Source: Stieleria tagensis | GTDB taxonomy: Bacteria; Planctomycetota; Planctomycetia; Pirellulales; Pirellulaceae | DNA: 64,000 bases | Assembly (NCBI RefSeq): GCF_024129865.1 | Contig: NZ_JAMYFE010000022.1 | Location: 57,203-121,202 of the forward strand | Reading direction: 5' to 3' | Program-made: the position numbers and the translations under genes | The notes under the pieces: generated by a model | What the model was told of the DNA's origin: nothing | What the model saw: only the letters and a program-made list of their open reading frames with translations | Database searches by the model: none | Shown: piece by piece, positions 1-8,069 of the stretch | Layout: every line of letters begins with the position of its first letter | Numbering within the stretch: the first letter of the stretch is position 1

Positions 1-957
1 CGTCCAGAACACGGTCCCCAAGGAATAAATGTCACCGGCCGGCCCGGCCCCATGGCCCAACGCCTGTTCGGGCGACAGATAAATCGGCGTCCCGGCAAAG
101 GTTCCCGTTGCCGTGCAGGTGGCGTCGGTCTGGACTTTGGCCAACCCGAAATCAGACAGCACCACACGTTCGGTTCCCGCACCGAGCAGAATGTTGGCGG
201 GTTTCACGTCACGGTGGACCACGCCGCAGGCATGTGCGGCCGCCAGCGCCGAAGCGACTTGGCGACCGATCCGCAATGTTTCGTCAATCGACAGCGCGCC
301 GGCATCGCGAATCCGTTGCTGCAACGACTGACCAGGCAAATAGGGCATGACCAAGTAGGGCACATCGCGATAGCGGTCGACGTGATAGATCGAAATCACG
401 TTCGGATGCACCACCGCAGCGGCCGAGCGGGCTTCGCGTTCCAACGTCAGCAGTGTGTCGGGCGATTGCCAGTACTGCGGCAACGGTAACTTGACCGCCA
501 CGATTCGATCCACGTCGACGCTGCGAGCCTTGAGCACGATGCCCATGCCTCCGCTGCCGACCACGCCCAGCACTTCAAATCGTCCCAGTCGACCCAGCGA
601 GTATTCGTCTTCGGTCGGCCCCAGCAATGTTTTGACCAACGACAAAATCGCCGGATGCGCCTGGTCGGTCGCTTGCGGTTGATGCAGAACTTGCGTCGGA
701 CTGTCGGCCAAGTCATCCAGCCAGTCACGGCTGGACAACCCGCTGGCCTGCAACGCTTGACGGGATTGGCGAAAGAAAGCATCTCGTTCCGACAGCGCTG
801 CCACGCGATCCTGGCAGGACGGACAACGATCCAGATGTGCCAGCAGCACGTCGTCGGCAAGCGCGACGTCCCCCTCAGCGGCGACCCAGTCGTGCCACTG
901 GTCCTCGTCCGGGCAATCGTCCGGGCTCACTTGTTTCTGGGGGCGCTGCTCGCTCAT
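1..957 (-). CDS. Serine/threonine protein kinase with N-terminal zinc-finger motif (partial, C-terminus outside window)
   Basis: Hanks-type Ser/Thr kinase; it phosphorylates proteins on Ser/Thr in cytoplasmic signalling. The visible 319 codons start at the ATG at 957 and run off the window at base 1. An H-x3-C-x2-C motif (H41, C45, C48) resembles the zinc finger of anti-sigma factors. Kinase landmarks follow: glycine loop GSGGMG at 134-139, the VAVK lysine at 156, the catalytic loop HRDVKPAN at about 248-255, DFG at 269-271 and the SPEQ activation-segment end at about 295-298. All catalytic residues are present, so it should be active. Its ATG overlaps the stop of the sigma factor gene by the ATGA arrangement, so the two are co-translated. 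Such sigma-kinase pairs are common in planctomycetes. The substrate and any C-terminal sensor domain cannot be seen. Confidence 0.93.
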   Translation of the reverse strand, partial: MSEQRPQKQVSPDDCPDEDQWHDWVAAEGDVALADDVLLAHLDRCPSCQDRVAALSERDAFFRQSRQALQASGLSSRDWLDDLADSPTQVLHQPQATDQAHPAILSLVKTLLGPTEDEYSLGRLGRFEVLGVVGSGGMGIVLKARSVDVDRIVAVKLPLPQYWQSPDTLLTLEREARSAAAVVHPNVISIYHVDRYRDVPYLVMPYLPGQSLQQRIRDAGALSIDETLRIGRQVASALAAAHACGVVHRDVKPANILLGAGTERVVLSDFGLAKVQTDATCTATGTFAGTPIYLSPEQALGHGAGPAGDIYSLGTVFWT

Positions 958-1610
958 GTGTCGATCTCCGGTTGGGACTCTCCGGCAAACTGGGTTTCCT
1001 CCAGCCGCTCGATCCGCGTGACCGCCTGCCGCAACCGGCGCAGCACTCGGCTGCGGATCGCATAGACCGAACCGATCGATCGGCCCGACAATTCAGCGGC
1101 GCGCGCAATCGACACGCCGTCGACGTGGGTTTGCCAAAAGATCAACCACTGCTCGCTTTCCACCTGTGATTTGACTACCGACGCAGCGGTGACGAACAGA
1201 TGCTGTTGCTGCTCGCGTTGCCAATCCGTTCGCGACTGATCGTCCGGCAGTGGTCGTCCGGCGAGCGACAATTGATGGCTCGTCCCCCCGGTGCCACGCC
1301 GCGATAATTGGCGGGTCACAAGATTCAGCAATGCGTTTTCAGAAACTCGGTGCAACCAAGCACTGAATTTCAAAGGGCGATCACTGTCACCGGGCTCGGA
1401 TTCCGTCGACCATCGCTGGGCCGCTCGAAAGACACGGGCGATGACATCGGCCACCAATGCCTCGGCATCACTGTGCTGCAACCCGCGTGATCGGGCATAG
1501 CGATAGATCACCGGCCGATACAACGCATCAAACCGATTCCAAGCGGCATCATCGCGGGGATCCGCAATGCGTTGCAGCAGGGTCGGTTGCGTATCAGGCC
1601 AATGGCTCAT
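954..1610 (-). CDS. ECF-type RNA polymerase sigma factor
   Basis: 218-residue sigma-70 family protein of the ECF type. The N-terminal half has region-2 character (RFDALYRPVIYRYARSRG, then the acidic DAEALVADVIARVF stretch that binds core polymerase and the -10 element). The C-terminal half has a region-4 helix-turn-helix (ARAAELSGRSIGSVYAIRSR). It directs RNA polymerase to a subset of promoters. The stop codon overlaps the start of the downstream kinase by four bases, which makes an operon and suggests the kinase or its zinc-finger N-terminus modulates the sigma factor. That functional link is inference. The start at 1610 is the first ATG of the reading frame. The length is slightly above the usual 170-200 residues. 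Confidence 0.85.
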   Translation of the reverse strand: MSHWPDTQPTLLQRIADPRDDAAWNRFDALYRPVIYRYARSRGLQHSDAEALVADVIARVFRAAQRWSTESEPGDSDRPLKFSAWLHRVSENALLNLVTRQLSRRGTGGTSHQLSLAGRPLPDDQSRTDWQREQQQHLFVTAASVVKSQVESEQWLIFWQTHVDGVSIARAAELSGRSIGSVYAIRSRVLRRLRQAVTRIERLEETQFAGESQPEIDT

Positions 1611-2305
1611 CGATTTTGACTCTTCGCACTACGGGGATCAGCTCTGGCAATCGGTTCGTACAATGAGTTGACCCACCTCGCGGCGATCTCTGACAAGAAA
1701 ACTTAAAAAACAACGGCATTGCGACAACCTCGGATTCGGATTTTGAAGTTGCGCTTTCGCGTGGGGCATTGTTTTTGGGTAACCCGAAGCGTCAGCGAGG
1801 GATCCCGTTAACTCCCTAAATTCGTCGCTGACGCGTCGGGTTGCGATTCAACCGCAACTGCAAAACTGACATGCCGGGTTGTGGTAAAAGAGCAACTGCA
1901 ACAGTTTCAGATTTGGCCAGCGTGTCAAATGGGCTGTCAATCTGGCAACCTGCAATTTACCTCGAACTGGGTGCTCAAGTCGGCACTGCCAGAAAAGGTT
2001 TTTGTTCTGCAGACACGTCTCAGAAACCGCTTGTAATGGGGAAAAACGGCTCATCGAAATGGCAGTCGAAAAAATTATGGTGGCTTGGGACCCGACTGGC
2101 ACGGGCTTTGCCTAACACACTCTGCAACGCCACAACTGGCGAAAACGACAGACCGCTCGGCGACGTTCCCGAACCACCGACGGCCTTTAATAAAGCACCC
2201 ACTACAACCCACTCGGTCCCCAAAGTCACTGCGCGGCTCCCCTTGGCTCTGCCGTCGCCGCAACAAACTTGACCTCACTACGATTTTCACGGAGACAGAT
2301 TAGTC
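1611..2305. other. Intergenic region upstream of dnaK
   Basis: About 695 bases between the divergent sigma factor and dnaK. It holds a palindromic repeat element at about 1741-1871 and, to its right, about 430 bases with no convincing gene. A ribosome-binding GGAG lies just upstream of the dnaK ATG. I looked for a CIRCE operator (TTAGCACTC-N9-GAGTGCTAA) and did not find one, so HrcA control is not supported here. Confidence 0.6.
1741..1871. repeat. Dispersed palindromic intergenic repeat, copy 1
   Basis: Core inverted repeat with 18-base arms, 1781-1798 and 1825-1842, one mismatch, enclosing a 26-base loop. A weaker outer inverted pair is visible (TTTTGAAGTTGC near 1741 and GCAACTGCAAAA near 1853). 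The element is nearly identical in order and sequence to the one at 15303-15420, including the internal GGATCCCGTT and CCCTAAAT. No protein-coding content is credible. It looks like a REP- or MITE-like non-autonomous element. Confidence 0.8.
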
Positions 2306-4249
2306 ATGGCGCAAGGCGAAAAAATTATCGGTATCGACCTCGGTACGACCAATAGCGTGGTCGCGATCATGGAAGGTAGTGAGCCGAAAGTGATCCCCAA
2401 CCCCGAAGGCAACCGACTGACACCCAGTGTCGTCGCGTTCACCGACAAGAAGGAAACCATCGTCGGCGAGCCGGCCCGTCGTCAAGCGGTCACCAACCCG
2501 ACGCGAACGGTCTATTCGGCCAAGCGTTTCATGGGTCGCCGTCACAACGAAGTCGAATCAGAGGAAAAGATGGTGCCCTATGGCATCGTCGGCGGTGACA
2601 ACGAATACGTCAAACTGCAAGTCGGTGACGAACAGTACACGCCGCAAGAAATCTCGGCCAAGGTGCTTCGCAAGTTGAAGGAATCCGCCGAGTCGTACTT
2701 GGGTCACAAAGTCAACAAGGCTGTGATCACTGTCCCGGCCTATTTCAACGACGCACAACGCCAAGCCACCAAAGACGCTGGCCAAATCGCCGGTCTGGAA
2801 GTCGCTCGAATCATCAACGAACCAACCGCCGCCGCACTGGCCTATGGTCTGGACAAAAAGAAAGACGAAAAAATCATCGTCTTTGACCTCGGTGGTGGTA
2901 CCTTCGACGTCTCCGTTTTGGAAGTCGCCGACAGTGGTGACGAAGAAAACGAGAGCCGAGTCTTCCAAGTGATCAGCACCTCGGGTGACACTCACCTCGG
3001 TGGAGATGACTTTGATGAAGCCCTGATCAACTACGTTGCCGGCCAGTTCAAGCAAGACAACGCGATCGATCTGCGGAACGATCCAATGGCATTGCAACGG
3101 CTTCAAGAAGCTTGCGAAAAAGCCAAGAAGGAATTGTCGACTCTTCCCGAAACCGACATCAACCTACCCTTCATCACGATGGACCAAACCGGTCCCAAAC
3201 ACCTGACGATGAAGATCACCCGCAGCAAGTTCGAAGAACTGATCGACGATCTTGTCGAACGCTGCCGAAAACCTGTCATGCAGGCCCTGAAAGACGCCGG
3301 TTTTGCGGCTAGCGAGATCGATGAAATCGTCTTGGTCGGCGGTAGCACGCGTGTGCCAAAGGTTCGCGAAGTCGTTAAATCAATCTTCGGCAAAGACCCT
3401 CACCAAGGCGTTAACCCCGACGAAGTCGTCGCCATCGGTGCGGCGATCCAAGGCAGCGTGTTGGCCGGCGAGCGGACCGACGTGTTGTTGTTGGACGTGA
3501 CCCCACTGACGCTGGGGATCGAAACCGAAGGCGGTGTGATGACCGCGTTGGTCGAACGCAACACCACAGTTCCGGTGGAAAAGAAGAACGTGTTCAGTAC
3601 CGCCGCTGACAATCAATCGGCAGTGACCGTTCGCGTGTTCCAAGGTGAACGCAAGATGGCAGCTAACAACCGCTTGCTGGGCGAATTCAATCTAGAAGGC
3701 ATCCCGGCGCAACCGCGTGGCGTTCCTCAAATCGAAGTCAAATTTGATATCGACCAGAACGGTATTCTCAGTGTTTCGGCAAAGGAATTGAAAACCGGCA
3801 AAGAAGCATCCGTTGAGATCAAAGAGGCTGGCGCACTGAGCGACAGTGATATCGAAACGATGCGTCGTGACGCGGAACAGAATGCCGACGAAGACCGTCG
3901 TCAGTTCGAATTGGCCGAGGCTCGCAACAAAGCCAACCAACAGGTTCACCAGTTGGAAAAGGACATGAGCGAACATGCCGACAAACTGTCCGACGAAGAC
4001 AAAGAACCGTTGGGCAAAGCGATCGAAAAAGTGAACACCGCTGCGGCCGGTGAAGACGTGGCGGCTATCAAGCAAGCCACCGAAGAACTTGATGCGGTGG
4101 CCAAAGCGTTCAGCAAAGTGTTGTACGAGAAAACCCAAGCAGCCGGCGGTGATGACGCCGCTGCGGCCGGAGCCGCCGGTGCAGCTGCCGCCGGAGCAGA
4201 CTCGGATGACGACGATGCTATCGATGCCGATTTCGAAGTCAAAAACTAG
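2306..4249 (+). CDS. dnaK: Molecular chaperone DnaK (Hsp70)
   Basis: ATP-dependent Hsp70 chaperone that binds unfolded polypeptides in the cytoplasm together with DnaJ and GrpE. The 647-residue length fits the family (E. coli about 638). The N-terminal ATPase signature [10 protein letters not shown] is at residues 8-17, followed by the second and third Hsp70 signatures ([12 protein letters not shown] and [10 protein letters not shown] around 169-200, and [12 protein letters not shown] further on). The substrate-binding domain follows and the C-terminus is an Ala/Gly-rich then acidic tail, as in bacterial DnaK. The ATG at 2306 is preceded by GGAG. dnaJ and grpE are not adjacent in this window. 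A strong terminator follows, so clpB downstream probably has its own promoter. Confidence 0.98.
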   Translation: MAQGEKIIGIDLGTTNSVVAIMEGSEPKVIPNPEGNRLTPSVVAFTDKKETIVGEPARRQAVTNPTRTVYSAKRFMGRRHNEVESEEKMVPYGIVGGDNEYVKLQVGDEQYTPQEISAKVLRKLKESAESYLGHKVNKAVITVPAYFNDAQRQATKDAGQIAGLEVARIINEPTAAALAYGLDKKKDEKIIVFDLGGGTFDVSVLEVADSGDEENESRVFQVISTSGDTHLGGDDFDEALINYVAGQFKQDNAIDLRNDPMALQRLQEACEKAKKELSTLPETDINLPFITMDQTGPKHLTMKITRSKFEELIDDLVERCRKPVMQALKDAGFAASEIDEIVLVGGSTRVPKVREVVKSIFGKDPHQGVNPDEVVAIGAAIQGSVLAGERTDVLLLDVTPLTLGIETEGGVMTALVERNTTVPVEKKNVFSTAADNQSAVTVRVFQGERKMAANNRLLGEFNLEGIPAQPRGVPQIEVKFDIDQNGILSVSAKELKTGKEASVEIKEAGALSDSDIETMRRDAEQNADEDRRQFELAEARNKANQQVHQLEKDMSEHADKLSDEDKEPLGKAIEKVNTAAAGEDVAAIKQATEELDAVAKAFSKVLYEKTQAAGGDDAAAAGAAGAAAAGADSDDDDAIDADFEVKN

Positions 4250-4277
4250 GCCGACCCGCTGAATCGAATGAACTGTA

Positions 4278-4302
4278 CCGCCACGGTGATTGCCGTGGTG
4301 GC
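4278..4302 (+). other. Hairpin just upstream of the dnaK terminator
   Basis: Nine-base arms (4278-4286 and 4293-4301, one G-T pair) with a six-base loop, lying between the dnaK stop and the terminator hairpin. It may protect the 3' end of the dnaK transcript or assist termination. Confidence 0.55.
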
Positions 4303-4306
4303 GTGG

Positions 4307-4334
4307 GACGGGTGACACGTCGCCCGTCTTTTTT
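4307..4334 (+). terminator. Rho-independent terminator after dnaK
   Basis: GACGGG at 4307-4312 pairs with CCCGTC at 4323-4328, with two more possible inner pairs, and is followed directly by six T residues at 4329-4334. It lies 58 bases after the dnaK stop and 57 bases before the clpB start. Confidence 0.8.
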
Positions 4335-4390
4335 ATGCGCCTTGCGAATCCCTCGCTGGCACCACTTTTCAATTGCAGGAGCACCCCTCA

Positions 4391-7042
4391 ATGGCTTTCC
4401 GTTTCGACAAATTGACCACCAAAGCGCAAGGTTTGATCGCCGAAGCACAAGGGCGTGCTACGTCAGCGGGAAACCCAGAAATCACTTCGTTGCATCTGCT
4501 ATCGGCAATGCTGGATGAAAGTGATGGGATCACCGGTGCGCTGCTGTCCAAGATGAATGCCGATGCCAATCAATTGCGTGGATTGGTCGACAGCGAACTG
4601 ACAAAACTGCCACAGGTCAGCGGCGGCCGGCAACCGAGTGTCTCCGCAGAACTGCAGTTGGCGTTCAACCAAGCCGCCGAGACCGCGGAATCGTTGAAGG
4701 ATGAATTCGTCAGCACCGAACACCTGTTGCTGGGGATGGCCAAAGCCAAAACAAAAGTACAAAGCCTGTTGTCGCTGTGTGGAATTAGCGCCGCTGATGT
4801 TCTCAAGGCGGCAAGCGAAGTCCGAGGCAGCGCACGCGTGACGGATCAGAATGCCGAAGACACCTACCAGGCATTGGAAAAGTATGGCATCGATCTGACC
4901 AAACTGGCCGCCAGCGGCAAACTGGATCCCGTCATCGGGCGTGACAACGAAATCCGCCGCGTCATTCAAGTGCTGTCGCGACGGACAAAAAACAATCCGG
5001 TGCTGATCGGACAACCTGGCGTCGGTAAAACCGCAATCGCCGAAGGGCTGGCGCTGCGTATTTTTGAAGGCGATGTCCCCAACAGCTTGCGCAACAAACG
5101 TGTGATCTCGTTGGACATGGGCGCGCTGGTCGCCGGTGCGAAATTCCGTGGCGATTTCGAAGAACGATTGAAATCGGTGCTTCGCGAAGTCAAAGATGCC
5201 GATGGGCAAGTCATTCTGTTTATCGACGAATTGCACCTGGTCGTTGGCGCCGGCAAGGCCGAGGGATCACCGGACGCGGCGAATCTGTTGAAACCGGAAC
5301 TCGCACGCGGCGCACTGCGCTGTGTGGGTGCGACGACGTTGGACGAATACCGCCAAAACATCGAAAAAGACGCTGCTTTGGAACGCCGCTTCCAACCGGT
5401 CTATGTCGATGAACCCAGCGTGGAAGACTCCATCGCAATCCTGCGTGGACTGAAGTCTCGCTACGAGTCACACCATGGCGTTCGCATCACCGATAGCGCA
5501 CTGGTCGCCGCGGCAACGCTTGCCGACCGATACATCGCCGACCGGTTCCTGCCGGATAAAGCGATCGATTTGGTCGATGAAGCGACCAGTCGGATCGCGA
5601 TGGAAAAAGAGAGTGTGCCAGAACCGATCGATCGCATTCAACGTCGATTGCGGCAATTGGAACTCGCCCAGCGTCAATTGGACGACGAGGATTCCGGCGA
5701 CGCATCGATCGTCACGCGACGCGACGAAATCCATACCGAAATGGAATCGCTGGGTAAAGAGCTAGCCGATCTGCGCGAACAGTGGGAAAGTGAAAAAATC
5801 GGCTTGGAAGGCGTGCAATCGATTCGCCAAGAAGCCGAGACACTGGCGCATCAGTTTGCAAAACTAGACACCGAAGCCAAGCAGACTCAATTGCGAGGCG
5901 AGAACCCCGAAAACCTGTATCGGGAGATGCTGGAGGTCCAATCGCGCCAAGCCGAATTGCAAGCCAAACTGGATGATCTGGAAGCTCGCGAAGCCAACGC
6001 CAACCAAGACGATAAAGAAGCCAACCCGGCATCCGAGCGGCGACTGCTGCGGCGTGAAGTCACGGCCGACGAGATCGCCGAAGTGGTGTCGGCTTGGACC
6101 GGCGTCCCGGTCAATCGAATGATGGAAACCGAACGCGCCAAACTGCTGGTGATGGAAGAACGGTTGCACACACGCGTGATCGGTCAAGACGAAGCGGTTC
6201 GCGCCGTTTCCGATGCCGTTCGCCGCAGTCGCAGCGGGCTGGCTGATCCGAATCGACCGATCGGATCGTTTCTGTTTCTCGGCCCCACCGGCGTCGGGAA
6301 AACGGAATTGTGCAAAGCGCTGGCCGAAATCATGTTCGACGACGAAAACGCCATGGTGCGGATTGATATGTCCGAATTCATGGAACGGCACAGCGTCGCG
6401 CGAATGATCGGTGCGCCGCCCGGATACGTCGGCTATGAAGAAGGCGGCAAGCTGACCGAAGCCGTTCGCCGACGCCCTTACAGCGTGGTCCTGTTGGACG
6501 AAATTGAAAAGGCGCACCCGGATGTGTTCAACATTCTGCTGCAGGTCTTGGACGATGGTCGACTCACCGACGGCCAGGGCCGAACGGTCAATTTTGCCAA
6601 CACGGTGATCGTGATGACCAGCAACGCCGGCAGCCAAGAAATTCAACGCATTGCCGCCGAAGGTGGCGACGCCGATGAAATGCAAGATGCGGTGCAACAA
6701 GCCCTACGGACGCGTTTCCTGCCAGAGTTTTTGAACCGGATCGATGACACCGTGATCTTCAAACCTTTGGATCAGGCACAGATTCGCAAGATTGTCAAAA
6801 TCCAACTGGATCATTTGGCCAAACGATTGGAAGCCAACGGTTTATCGCTGGAAGTGACCGATGCCGCGATCGATGAAGTCGCCAAAGAAGGCTATGACCC
6901 GACCTATGGTGCGCGTCCCTTGAAGCGGGTCATCCAGCGCGAGATTCAAAATGAGTTGGCAACCACGTTGCTGAAAGGCAATTTTGAAGAAGGTGCAACC
7001 ATCACCGTCGATCACGACACAACCGGTTTCACGTTCCGATAA
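4391..7042 (+). CDS. clpB: ATP-dependent chaperone ClpB (Hsp100 disaggregase)
   Basis: AAA+ disaggregase that extracts polypeptides from aggregates and passes them to DnaK. The reading frame opens at a TTG at 4373, but the ATG at 4391 (883 residues) has AGGAG nine bases upstream and begins [13 protein letters not shown], the usual ClpB start. Domains in order: Clp N-terminal repeat domain (to about 150), first AAA module with Walker A GQPGVGKT near 207, a middle coiled-coil (about 410-550, rich in Glu/Gln/Arg heptads) that distinguishes ClpB from ClpA/ClpC, second AAA module with GPTGVGKT near 631, and the C-terminal D2-small domain. Placement after dnaK makes a heat-shock pair. An inverted repeat follows the stop. 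Confidence 0.97.
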   Translation: MAFRFDKLTTKAQGLIAEAQGRATSAGNPEITSLHLLSAMLDESDGITGALLSKMNADANQLRGLVDSELTKLPQVSGGRQPSVSAELQLAFNQAAETAESLKDEFVSTEHLLLGMAKAKTKVQSLLSLCGISAADVLKAASEVRGSARVTDQNAEDTYQALEKYGIDLTKLAASGKLDPVIGRDNEIRRVIQVLSRRTKNNPVLIGQPGVGKTAIAEGLALRIFEGDVPNSLRNKRVISLDMGALVAGAKFRGDFEERLKSVLREVKDADGQVILFIDELHLVVGAGKAEGSPDAANLLKPELARGALRCVGATTLDEYRQNIEKDAALERRFQPVYVDEPSVEDSIAILRGLKSRYESHHGVRITDSALVAAATLADRYIADRFLPDKAIDLVDEATSRIAMEKESVPEPIDRIQRRLRQLELAQRQLDDEDSGDASIVTRRDEIHTEMESLGKELADLREQWESEKIGLEGVQSIRQEAETLAHQFAKLDTEAKQTQLRGENPENLYREMLEVQSRQAELQAKLDDLEAREANANQDDKEANPASERRLLRREVTADEIAEVVSAWTGVPVNRMMETERAKLLVMEERLHTRVIGQDEAVRAVSDAVRRSRSGLADPNRPIGSFLFLGPTGVGKTELCKALAEIMFDDENAMVRIDMSEFMERHSVARMIGAPPGYVGYEEGGKLTEAVRRRPYSVVLLDEIEKAHPDVFNILLQVLDDGRLTDGQGRTVNFANTVIVMTSNAGSQEIQRIAAEGGDADEMQDAVQQALRTRFLPEFLNRIDDTVIFKPLDQAQIRKIVKIQLDHLAKRLEANGLSLEVTDAAIDEVAKEGYDPTYGARPLKRVIQREIQNELATTLLKGNFEEGATITVDHDTTGFTFR

Positions 7043-7052
7043 TAGTAGGTGA

Positions 7053-7089
7053 GGTGAAACCTGGCGTAGCGGATTCGCCAGGTTGCACC
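7053..7089. terminator. Inverted repeat between convergent clpB and isomerase genes
   Basis: Arms GGTG-A-AACCTGGCG (7053-7066) and CGCCAGGTT-G-CACC (7076-7089) form a 13-pair stem with one mismatch and a nine-base loop. It sits between two converging genes, so it may act as a bidirectional terminator, but there is no clear T-tract on either side. Confidence 0.5.
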
Positions 7090-7103
7090 TGGCCTAGGGG
7101 TTA

Positions 7104-7916
7104 CTAACAGAGTTGGGCGAGCGTGCGATCGAGATAGCTTTTGGTGTGGTCGAGCAATTGTTCGTAACCGATCGTTTCGACGTCTTCACCGATCAATTCG
7201 ACTTCCCACGCCCCGCGATAGCCGTGTTCTTGCAATCGTTCCATCAACTCTCGCAGCGGAACGCAACCGTCACCGAGTAGGCAACGATTCATCTCTCCAT
7301 GCGGGCAATGACGACCATCGCCCAGTTGAACCAAATGGATATGGCGGGCGACATCGGGCAACCAACGTTGCGCTTCACGATCCATTCCCATGTGGTAGGT
7401 GTCCATCACCAATCCCAACGATGGATTATCAACGCGTTCGATGATATCCAAAGTAGATTGCAAGTCGTTCACAAACGACCATTCGTCGCCACAGCCTGGG
7501 TGAATCGGTTCCAGTGCAAGTTGGATCCCATGTTCGGAGGCGACAGCGGCCAATCGGGAAAGCGCTTGGCAAAGCGTCCGCCGCAGATGGGTTTGGATGT
7601 GATTGTTTTTGCCGCCTGCCAAGACGATCAAGGTGTCCGCACGCAGTTCAACCGCTTGCAACACGGCGCTGATCGCGTCCGACACCGCATCTTCGAAAGT
7701 ACGTCCGTCGCTGCCGGTGAATCCGCCGACCCAAGACAGCGACGTGACACTCATCGAGTGTTCGTCGAGCAGTTCGATTGCACGCTGCAATCCATAGTCA
7801 TCCAGTTTGGGACGATAGAGTCCAATGCCGTTGAATCCACGCTCGGCGTAAGCATGAACCTCTGATTCCAGATCCCAACGAAGTGTTGATAGCTGGCTTA
7901 CGGAAAGCGTGTTCAT
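7104..7916 (-). CDS. Sugar phosphate isomerase/epimerase-like TIM-barrel protein
   Basis: A 270-residue TIM barrel of the xylose isomerase-like / AP endonuclease 2 superfamily; members isomerise or epimerise sugars using a divalent metal. Visible features are the early segment FNGIGLYRPKLDDYGL, the metal-ligand type motif LALEPIHPG followed by DEWSFVNDL, the VMDTYHMGMD segment, then HIHLVQLGDGRH and a final WEVELIGEDVE. These match the order of Glu, Asp, His and Glu ligands in the family. The frame is open upstream to 8048, but the ATG at 7916 is where homology to the barrel begins; the Shine-Dalgarno is weak. The exact substrate is unknown. Downstream of sucA on the same strand, with 153 bases between, so it is not clearly in the same operon. 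Confidence 0.8.
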   Translation of the reverse strand: MNTLSVSQLSTLRWDLESEVHAYAERGFNGIGLYRPKLDDYGLQRAIELLDEHSMSVTSLSWVGGFTGSDGRTFEDAVSDAISAVLQAVELRADTLIVLAGGKNNHIQTHLRRTLCQALSRLAAVASEHGIQLALEPIHPGCGDEWSFVNDLQSTLDIIERVDNPSLGLVMDTYHMGMDREAQRWLPDVARHIHLVQLGDGRHCPHGEMNRCLLGDGCVPLRELMERLQEHGYRGAWEVELIGEDVETIGYEQLLDHTKSYLDRTLAQLC

Positions 7917-8069
7917 CCGTGCTTCGGCCCTGATGGTTATCTGCAAACAATTCAGCTCGCCCGTGCGAGACTTGCCGTTCCGAATGGGACGACGGCGTGA
8001 TTGTAGCGGATCGCTCAAGCCACCGATGCGCGAACTGTTTGATGGCAAAAGACTTTTTCGAAGATCGTG

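Noticed and set aside
1841..2272. Plus-strand frame of 143 codons upstream of dnaK
   Set aside because: It starts within the palindromic repeat and has no recognisable domain; treated as non-coding.
1611..2305. CIRCE operator upstream of dnaK
   Set aside because: The consensus dyad was not found by reading, so HrcA control is not claimed.
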